From Chloroflexota bacterium (lineage in GTDB: Bacteria; Chloroflexota; Dehalococcoidia; SAR202; UBA11138): 11,287 nucleotides of DNA. How positions within the stretch are numbered: position 1 is the stretch's first letter; each line of letters opens with the position of its first letter. The position numbers were made by a program, and so were the translations under genes. Location of the stretch: positions 1 to 11,287 of the forward strand of contig PAIW01000099.1 of the NCBI GenBank assembly GCA_002710885.1. The letters run 5' to 3'. Positions 6,687-11,287 of this stretch are shown one piece after another. The notes beneath the pieces are model-generated. The model was given only the letters and a program-made list of their open reading frames with translations. It searched no databases and was not told where the DNA came from.

Positions 6687-6714
6687 TCTATATTAAGCGA
6701 CGTAATGTTGACAA
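6687..6714 (-). promoter_or_regulatory. Sigma70-type promoter for the RidA gene
   Basis: On the minus strand TTGTCA (complement of 6709-6714, 5 of 6 to consensus) is separated by 16 bp from TATAGA (complement of 6687-6692, 4 of 6). The start would fall near 6680, about 16 bases before the ATG, leaving room for the G-rich ribosome binding site. Confidence 0.55.
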
Positions 6715-6766
6715 GGCGTTTCCTATCCGAAAGCGCTTATTTTCAGAGCCGGCCCACGGCACGTCG

Positions 6767-7144
6767 TTACCTCCGACGGTCCATCAACTTCTTGAAAGCG
6801 CTCTGTAATTTTGGAACTGCAGGGTCATATATTCCGAGGACAAATTCCTGAGGATGGTCCTCCACCCACGCAAGGGTGACCTCCCTCACCGCGCGGTCGC
6901 CAATAATAAGATTCTTTCCTCGCGCCGCCGCAAACTCGGCCATCTCACGCCTATGCCTGATGATCTTCCAACCTTTGCACGGCAGCCAGATAGGGAGCGT
7001 CACCAGGCGAAAAAAGAACCTGAGCGCCATCACCCAATCGTCCATGGAGCTCTGGGCAACCCGACCCTCGTTCATGCCTTGATAAAAAGCCCTGGGATCG
7101 CGCCCTGGGACTCGTCGTCGTTCGTTTTGTTGGTCATCAGGCAT
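6767..7144 (-). CDS. Hypothetical protein, 125 residues
   Basis: I do not recognise this protein. The N-terminal third is polar and arginine-rich (NERRRVPGRDPRAF). A central amphipathic to hydrophobic stretch follows (MALRFFFRLVTLPIWLP, 39-55), then basic KGWKIIRHRRE, and a mixed C-terminal region with LIIGDRAVREVTLAWVEDH (79-97). The middle stretch might be a membrane-associated helix, but the arginines within it argue against a simple transmembrane segment. Start: ATG 7144, with TAGGA about 7 bases upstream on the minus strand. Codon use looks like that of its neighbours and the frame is long and clean, so it is probably a real gene. It lies 99 bases downstream of the NTF2-like gene on the same strand and may be co-transcribed; the RidA gene after it has its own promoter. 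Confidence 0.65.
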   Translation of the reverse strand: MPDDQQNERRRVPGRDPRAFYQGMNEGRVAQSSMDDWVMALRFFFRLVTLPIWLPCKGWKIIRHRREMAEFAAARGKNLIIGDRAVREVTLAWVEDHPQEFVLGIYDPAVPKLQSAFKKLMDRRR

Positions 7145-7243
7145 TCGTGAATCCTAGTGGGAGAGAACTCTAATCCGTGTTTCTTAAAGTACAAGTCGGC
7201 GCTGTGAATAATCTACCCAGAATATCTCGTCCATCCCGAAATG

Positions 7244-7669
7244 CTACCCTGGCGCGTGTCCTCTAGTCTGCGCGGCTCCTGAGAGAAAGGAGGACCGGAA
7301 CTGAACGCCCCAGCGTCCGTCGATTTTGGTAAATATCCAAAGGGTCAGGAATCCATTGTATTCTGTTCCGTCAGCATGTCGCCTGGACTGATGTATGGCG
7401 AGATGCACTTTGTCCTCGCCTGATTGGGCAGCCTCGATGGAAGTCGTCGTTGTGTGGTCCCATCCCTCAGTTTTGAGACCTACAGTCAAATTGTCGCCGC
7501 TGGAAACCCAAAAATCGTCAGCAGTCTCCCAAACCTGAAACTGATTCTGTCCGGATAGCCTTCTATGAGGGAAGTGCATCTCGGCGACCATAGCGTCCCT
7601 ATCTCGGGCGTTGAATGCATTATTCCATCGCTCGAACGATGCTCTCGCCTGCTCAACGGAATCGGACAA
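7244..7669 (-). CDS. NTF2-like/SnoaL-type small protein
   Basis: A 141-residue protein with the outline of the NTF2-like (SnoaL/DUF4440) alpha+beta barrel. It has an opening helix EQARASFERWNNAFNARD, then DAMVAEMHFPHRRL (the usual step from helix to first strand), strands through VHLAIHQSRRH and NGFLTLWIFTKIDGRWGVQFRSSF, and a GRWGVQ turn typical of the last two strands. Such proteins may be enzymes or plain binding scaffolds; no substrate can be given. The TTG at 7669 was chosen because GAGG lies about 8-9 bases upstream. A TTG at 7699 is in frame, but lies inside a perfect inverted repeat and lacks a ribosome binding site. A strong promoter stands at 7742-7770. Expression may be controlled by the inverted repeat between promoter and start. 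Confidence 0.75.
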   Translation of the reverse strand: MSDSVEQARASFERWNNAFNARDRDAMVAEMHFPHRRLSGQNQFQVWETADDFWVSSGDNLTVGLKTEGWDHTTTTSIEAAQSGEDKVHLAIHQSRRHADGTEYNGFLTLWIFTKIDGRWGVQFRSSFLSGAAQTRGHAPG

Positions 7670-7691
7670 TAGCCACCCCTCTTTGCATAGA

Positions 7692-7740
7692 TTTGCCAAT
7701 CAGATTCGAGCCGGTTTATGCTAGGAATCTGATTGGCAAA
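7692..7740. repeat. Perfect 16-bp inverted repeat in divergent spacer
   Basis: TTTGCCAATCAGATTC (7692-7707) and GAATCTGATTGGCAAA (7725-7740) are exact inverse complements around a 17-base centre. The right arm directly abuts the -10 box of the minus-strand promoter (7742-7747), so it covers the expected transcription start near 7735. The left arm ends 22 bases before the TTG start. There is no T-run, so it is not a typical terminator. It may be a DNA operator or a hairpin at the 5' end of the leader RNA. Confidence 0.85.
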
Positions 7741-7741
7741 G

Positions 7742-7770
7742 ACTTTACATCCACCCTTTCAAACTGTCAA
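7742..7770 (-). promoter_or_regulatory. Sigma70-type promoter for the NTF2-like gene
   Basis: On the minus strand a perfect TTGACA (complement of 7765-7770) and a 17-bp spacer lead to TAAAGT (complement of 7742-7747, 4 of 6). The predicted start is near 7735, inside the right arm of the inverted repeat. Confidence 0.65.
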
Positions 7771-7820
7771 ACGTCAACAGCCTCGCGAAATCACGAAACC
7801 CAATGACTTGACCCCCAAAA

Positions 7821-7833
7821 ACCTGATAACCTG
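7821..7833 (-). repeat. CAGGT short repeat, minus-strand copy
   Basis: Read on the minus strand this is CAGGTTATCAGGT, differing at one base from 1046-1058. It lies in the spacer upstream of the crotonase gene. Confidence 0.35.
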
Positions 7834-7866
7834 ATCGGAGCCATCCGCCCATCACAGGAGGACATA

Positions 7867-8655
7867 ATGGGATACACGACTATCATCTCCGAACGGGTCG
7901 ACGACGTTGCAGTCATCACGCTAAATAGGCCGGACACTCTCAACGCCCTGAATCTCGCCTTGACCGAGGAACTGGCCGACGCGATTGGCGGAGCCCAAAA
8001 AGACGGAGTTCGAGCGCTGCTGTTAACAGGCGCGGGGCGCGGGTTCTGCTCCGGCGCTGATCTTGCGGCGGGCGAAGGGAAAGGCCATCCCAGCAGCAAC
8101 GACCTGTTGAGGACGATACGTATGCCTCTCGGCTATCACGCCATGCTGTTGCGGGAGTTCCCGAGGCCGACGGTGGCGGCGGTGAACGGCGCAGCGGTGG
8201 GAGCTGGTTTCGGATTGGCTCTGGCATGTGATATTCGCATCGCGGCCCAAAGCGCGCGGTTCTCGGCCATCTTCGCAAAGCGCGCGCTCTCGCCCGACTA
8301 CGGGTGCACGCAGACTCTGCCCACGATCGTTGGGATGTCCAAAGCGTTGGAGCTTATGTACACAGGAGACATCATCGACTCCTCGGAGGCAGAGCGCATC
8401 GGGATGGTCAGCCGGGTCGTGCCTGACGACGAGCTTTCAGAAGTTGCGATGGAGCTTGCCCAGAAACTGGCGAGCGGTCCCTCAATAGCCCACGCCCTCA
8501 CCAAGAAGATGGTTTACACGGCTCACGAGCGCACCTTTGAAGAACAGCTGTGGATGGAGGGCCAGGCCAGCACAGCCTCCGGCTCTTCAGAGGACCGTAA
8601 AGAGGGACTTCAGGCTTTCGTCGAACGCCGAGAGCCGAAGTTTCAGGGCCGCTAA
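7867..8655 (+). CDS. Enoyl-CoA hydratase/isomerase (crotonase) family protein, PaaG-like
   Basis: A 262-residue crotonase-fold enzyme (PF00378) acting on acyl-CoA thioesters. The two oxyanion-hole segments are GRGFCSGADL (57-66) and NGAAVGAGFGLALACDI (107-123). The active-site region reads KRALSPDYGCTQTLP (138-152). The acidic residue there is Asp144 in an SPD motif, as in the PaaG-type epoxyphenylacetyl-CoA isomerases, and the two glutamates of classic hydratases are not evident. The C-terminal SSEDRKEGLQAFVERREPKFQGR pattern (240-262) is a strong family mark and the length is normal. Start: ATG 7867, with AGGAGGA (7856-7862) close upstream. It is followed after 9 bases by a decayed phosphotransferase gene, so the two were probably once an operon. 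No phenylacetate pathway genes are in the window, so the substrate remains open. Confidence 0.92.
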   Translation: MGYTTIISERVDDVAVITLNRPDTLNALNLALTEELADAIGGAQKDGVRALLLTGAGRGFCSGADLAAGEGKGHPSSNDLLRTIRMPLGYHAMLLREFPRPTVAAVNGAAVGAGFGLALACDIRIAAQSARFSAIFAKRALSPDYGCTQTLPTIVGMSKALELMYTGDIIDSSEAERIGMVSRVVPDDELSEVAMELAQKLASGPSIAHALTKKMVYTAHERTFEEQLWMEGQASTASGSSEDRKEGLQAFVERREPKFQGR

Positions 8656-8664
8656 CGCTCCGGA

Positions 8665-9606
8665 ATGTCCCAAGAGTTTTACGAAACCGACAGAGCTTCC
8701 ACTCGACACGTAGCGGACCGCGCTGTCTCGTCATGGAACATCGACGCCCCGGCGCGATTGCAGCAAAAGCTGGAGAATTACACCAACGAGGCAGGCTCAG
8801 AGGGTCGGGTAAGAATAACTCGAGTCCCCGAGGATTCTCACCGCACGATCGCCGAGCTAAAAGCGGAGCGGGACTGGGCCCCTGCCATCAAAAGATGGCA
8901 ACCTGGTGGAGACTTTCGATATCGAGGACGGCCCGCTCCACAAATCGGTGTTCACCAAGGCGCCGGGCAGACCGATGCAGTTCTCGATGGACTGGAACCC
9001 TTATTTTCATCGACAGTTGGGTGAGTTGGTCGGCAAGATGCCCTCTGCCACGAGGATTTATCAGCCGTCCGAGGATATCCAATAACGCAAGGCCTGGCTG
9101 AACGGCATGCGATACATCGGACAGTTCATCCCTGAACGCGAAACCATCGCCCGACGGGAGTTCGACGACGTCGTTGAGTGGGCATCCAGCCTGGAAACCA
9201 GCCGGACACTTTCGAATTGGTCCACACGGACATTAACCACAGCAACTACTTTGTAGATGACAGCGGCGGCGTTACCGTCTTCGATTTTGATGACGCCCAC
9301 TAAAACTGGTTCGCCCACGACCTGTCCGTGCCGATGTTCTACGCCCTCTCTTCCTCTAACCTGCCCAGTATCGACGCGACCAAACAAGACTGGTTCTACG
9401 GCCCATACCTGAAGGGCTATACCCAGCACATGGACACTAGCGACGAGTGGATCAAGCGGATACCTGGGTTCGTCCGATTCCGTAGAATAGACCTCTTCGC
9501 CCTCATCTGCAAAGAGTTGGACATCGACAATTTGACCGACGATTGGGGCGTCAAAGCCTTGCGCCGCATCCTCGAAGGGTTTCTTGATCGAGATACGCTA
9601 GTTTAG
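8665..9606 (+). pseudogene. Broken aminoglycoside phosphotransferase (APH)-family gene
   Basis: Pieces of one APH/choline-kinase-like protein (PF01636) lie in changing frames. Frame 1 from ATG 8665 gives the N-lobe start: WNIDAPARL, ENYTNEA, VRITRVPEDSHRTIAELKAERDW. Frame 2 takes over in an AAAA run near 8890 with DGNLVETFDIEDGPLHKSVF and reads to a TAA at 9083-9085; it continues in frame as RKAWLNGMRYIGQF. Frame 1 resumes between about 9181 and 9215 with DTFELVHTDINHSNYF, which contains the catalytic-loop pattern HxDxxxxN. VFDFDDAH holds the metal-binding DFD, then a TAA stands at 9301-9303 where a tyrosine codon is likely. The C-terminal part ends at TAG 9604-9606. Residues between ERDW and DGNL also seem missing. 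Two frame changes plus two stops make sequencing error alone unlikely. It would have phosphorylated a small hydroxyl or amino substrate, not necessarily an antibiotic. Confidence 0.88.
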
Positions 9607-9619
9607 TTGTCTTGGAATT

Positions 9620-9712
9620 GTCATTCTGAGGCCGCAACTGAAGAATCTGGTCACTTGAAAGTCAGCGGTTGTCCCAGAATCGATCGGATGCTTCACCTCG
9701 GTTCAGCATGGC
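9620..9712. repeat. Pair of oppositely oriented hairpin repeats, copies 2 and 3
   Basis: Copy 2 has arms ATTCT (9623-9627) and AGAAT (9642-9646) followed by CTGG. Copy 3 has arms ATGCT (9688-9692) and AGCAT (9705-9709), and on the minus strand reads GCCATGCTGA...GAAGCATC, like 1090-1113. The two therefore face each other across about 40 bases. They fill the spacer between the pseudogene and the convergent dehydrogenase gene, where no gene was found. Each can form a short imperfect hairpin. Confidence 0.55.
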
Positions 9713-9733
9713 AGATTTGCAATGCTTTTCCGG

Positions 9734-10687
9734 TCAGAACCCCGCCACCTTGTCGCACACATACAGAAACGGTTCGTTGGCGAGAAACCGGCGCAGGTTC
9801 TCTTTGAATATCTGGCGGCGTCCTTCCCACATCTCGGAAGTCAGAGCAGAGGCGTGAGGTGAAATGATGATGTTGTCCAACTCCCAGAAGGGACTGTCCG
9901 AGGACAGAGGCTCGTTCTCGAAGGCGTCAACGCCTGCTCCTGCAATGCGTTTTTTTTGCAGAGTGTCCAGCAACGCGTCCTCGTCCACGATGCCGCCCCG
10001 GGAGATAATGATGAGATGCGACGAAGGCTTCATCAGTCCGAGGTGGCGCGCGGTTATCATCCCGTGGGACTCCGTGGTCAACGGAGCTGCGATCACGATC
10101 CAGTCTGACATCTCGAACATATCATCCAGCCGGTCCAGGCCCCAAACCTCCCGAACCTCAGGAGGCGCGGGGAACGGTTTTTTGTCGACGGCATAGACCT
10201 CCATTCCAAAAGCGTGGGCGCGCCGAGCCACCGCCTGACCGATGCCTCCAAGGGCCAGAATGCCCATTTTGGAGCCTCCCACCTCGGCGATTCGCCGGTC
10301 GTACTTCTTCGTGGACCAGTATCGGTCTCGCTGGTCGCCCATCATCTCGTGAGTGCGATGAGAGAAGTCCAGCACAACAGACATCACATGATCGGCCATC
10401 GGATTGGTGTGAGGGCCGCGAGCGTTGGTCAGCACCACATCGCTGTTCACCAACTCAGGGATTTCTACTGCCTTATCCACGCCCGTTCCCGGAATCTGAA
10501 GCCATCTGAGCCTCTCTCCAACGACAAACACATCTCGGCTGGGCGTGCCGAAGAACACGTCGGCGTCCTGAATTTCCTTAGCCTGATCCTCTGCGGAGTT
10601 GGCGACTGCAAAGTCCACATCAGGGAAAGTCTCGGTCAAGTCTTTCAGGAATTCGTCGTTCATAAGGCTAGCCAGTACGACTTTCAT
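9734..10687 (-). CDS. D-isomer-specific 2-hydroxyacid dehydrogenase
   Basis: A 317-residue NAD(P)-dependent D-2-hydroxyacid dehydrogenase (PF00389 with PF02826), interconverting 2-oxo and D-2-hydroxy acids. The nucleotide-binding turn is ALGGIG (145-150), where the first glycine of GxGxxG is alanine, followed by the acidic residue in AVDKK (Asp168) that favours NAD. The catalytic triad is present: Arg230 in ISRGGIVDE, Glu259 in ENEPL and His278 in SPHAS. NARGPHTNPMADHV (88-101) is the usual hinge helix. The C-terminal DKVAGF is a family-like ending. Start: ATG 10687, with AGGAG (complement of 10697-10701) 9 bases upstream; further in-frame upstream codons are not family-like. It is GhrA/GhrB-like in general build, so a glyoxylate/hydroxypyruvate or similar substrate is plausible but unproven. 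It stands alone, with its own -10 box. Confidence 0.92.
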   Translation of the reverse strand: MKVVLASLMNDEFLKDLTETFPDVDFAVANSAEDQAKEIQDADVFFGTPSRDVFVVGERLRWLQIPGTGVDKAVEIPELVNSDVVLTNARGPHTNPMADHVMSVVLDFSHRTHEMMGDQRDRYWSTKKYDRRIAEVGGSKMGILALGGIGQAVARRAHAFGMEVYAVDKKPFPAPPEVREVWGLDRLDDMFEMSDWIVIAAPLTTESHGMITARHLGLMKPSSHLIIISRGGIVDEDALLDTLQKKRIAGAGVDAFENEPLSSDSPFWELDNIIISPHASALTSEMWEGRRQIFKENLRRFLANEPFLYVCDKVAGF

Positions 10688-10750
10688 GTGTGTTGTCTCC
10701 TTTGGATTTGGACGGATAAACGAAATCGGTTCGGGCATACGCCTGGGCAA

Positions 10751-10756
10751 TTATAC
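10751..10756 (-). promoter_or_regulatory. -10 box upstream of the hydroxyacid dehydrogenase gene
   Basis: The minus strand reads TATAAT, a perfect -10 hexamer 63 bases before the ATG at 10687. The hexamer 17 bp upstream (CTCGAT) is a poor -35. The rest of the 10757-10994 spacer shows no clear gene, hairpin or second promoter. Confidence 0.45.
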
Positions 10757-10994
10757 TCCAGAGCCACAGGAAATCGAGAACCGGATTGTCTTGGAGATTC
10801 CAATTGATTCGACTCAACCGCCAACTCGCTTGATATGAACTCATCACTCAAAAAGCAGAGACGCCATACTGTCGTCAAACTGGCTTCAAAAAGTGCTCTC
10901 CATTATCCCCTCGGAATATAGGCTCCGGTAGTTGAGCATACTTAATGTGCGACCCTGCCCTCCGATTCAACGAACCACAATTCAGCTCAAAATG

Positions 10995-11002
10995 AAGGAG
11001 GG
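10995..11002 (+). promoter_or_regulatory. Strong ribosome binding site deciding the start at 11010
   Basis: AAGGAGGG is near-perfect against the 16S anti-SD, with AGGAGG ending 8 bases before ATG 11010. An in-frame ATG at 10992 overlaps it and is therefore not the start. Confidence 0.75.
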
Positions 11003-11009
11003 AAACTAC

Positions 11010-11287
11010 ATGAGAACCAGCCGAATAATAATTACGAGTGTTGTCGCGATATTGGCAGGAGTGGCCCTAGCCCGTGATCCGTCGGGGTTGCCAGAAGCTC
11101 CGTCGATTCCCGACACTGGATTCACTTACCAGGGAATTGTGAAAGATGAAGGACGTCCTGCCAAGGGAGCCTACGACTTCGAGTTTGCGCTGTTCAACGC
11201 CACCGGTGGCGTCCAGGTCGGGAACGCCATCATCAAGGGTAACCTGCCCGTGGTGAACGGTCTGGTATCGACACAACTGGGCTTTGG
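11010..11287 (+). CDS. Secreted protein with FTYQG-type N-terminus (3' truncated by window edge)
   Basis: The frame runs open from ATG 11010 to the window edge, giving the first 92 residues. A classical signal peptide is visible: MRTSR, a hydrophobic run IIITSVVAILAGVA, and a likely cleavage after ALA before RDPSG. The mature part begins PDTGFTYQGIVKDEGRPAKGAYDFEFALFNA, then GVQVG and VVNGLVSTQLGFG. This resembles a widespread set of exported bacterial proteins that start with an FTYQGxL...G.YDF.F.LYDA...VNGLFTVxLDFG block, usually followed by repeats or beta-helical regions. No function is established for that block as far as I know. The start is fixed by a very strong ribosome binding site. 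A surface or extracellular location is inferred; the rest of the protein lies outside the window. Confidence 0.8.
   Translation, partial: MRTSRIIITSVVAILAGVALARDPSGLPEAPSIPDTGFTYQGIVKDEGRPAKGAYDFEFALFNATGGVQVGNAIIKGNLPVVNGLVSTQLGF

Noticed and set aside
7670..7699. N-terminal extension of the NTF2-like protein to the TTG at 7699
   Set aside because: The codon lies inside the 16-bp inverted repeat and has no ribosome binding site; the TTG at 7669 has a GAGG at a suitable distance.
7692..7740. Inverted repeat as ends of a miniature transposon
   Set aside because: The enclosed 17 bases are far too short for an element, and no target duplication flanks it.
8733..9101. Alternative plus-strand open frame across the phosphotransferase region
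   Set aside because: Its arginine/proline-rich translation is out of frame with the recognisable APH fragments, which explain the region better as one broken gene.
8665..9606. Programmed frameshifting in the phosphotransferase gene
   Set aside because: Two separate in-frame stop codons besides the frame changes cannot be bypassed by frameshifting; decay is simpler.
10214..10807. Plus-strand open frame of 197 codons opposite the dehydrogenase gene
   Set aside because: It is antisense to a strongly supported dehydrogenase, has no family-like sequence and no ribosome binding site; it is a by-product of codon bias.
1..11287. CRISPR arrays, tRNA/rRNA genes, insertion sequences, toxin-antitoxin or defence genes
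   Set aside because: No regularly spaced repeats, cloverleaf-like or rRNA-like segments, transposase or defence-type proteins were recognised on either strand.

Overview
The window looks like chromosomal DNA of an uncultured, moderately GC-rich bacterium. Single genes and very short operons change strand often, and intergenic spaces are small. The catabolic and housekeeping gene mix (flavin reductase, SMP-30 lactonase, nucleoside hydrolase, crotonase, D-2-hydroxyacid dehydrogenase, RidA, VOC and NTF2-like proteins), a TolB-type lipoprotein-like propeller, and a secreted protein with an FTYQG motif after its signal peptide fit marine Chloroflexota of the SAR202 type. That assignment is an inference from gene style; there is no rRNA or other marker here.

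Layout. The 3' end of an unrecognised gene (1-449, +) is followed by a well-formed promoter and a flavin reductase (548-1039, +), then an SMP-30/gluconolactonase (1190-2050, +). This converges with a minus-strand cluster: a VOC protein (3449-3823), a methyltransferase reduced to its two ends (2993-3388), and a nucleoside hydrolase whose ATG overlaps the methyltransferase stop (2055-2996). A four-repeat TPR protein (3905-4414, +) converges with a DUF151/BFN-type protein missing its usual N-terminal part (4431-4907, -). A propeller lipoprotein candidate (5270-6247, +) converges with RidA (6278-6664, -). Two further minus genes follow: an unrecognised 125-residue protein (6767-7144) and an NTF2/SnoaL-like protein (7244-7669). 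The NTF2-like gene is preceded by a strong promoter that abuts a perfect 16-bp inverted repeat.

The right part holds a PaaG-like crotonase (7867-8655, +) and, 9 bp downstream, a clearly broken aminoglycoside-phosphotransferase-family gene (8665-9606) with two frame changes and two internal stops. A short repeat-bearing spacer follows, then a D-2-hydroxyacid dehydrogenase (9734-10687, -) and the start of a secreted protein (11010 to the window end, +).

No mobile element, CRISPR array, tRNA, rRNA or defence system was seen. No single exciting new system stands out. The items most worth a second look are the operator- or leader-like inverted repeat at 7692-7740, the methyltransferase that lost its SAM domain but kept its translational overlap with the next gene, the dispersed hairpin repeats near 1090 and 9620-9712, and the two genes showing decay or truncation (8665-9606 and 4431-4907).
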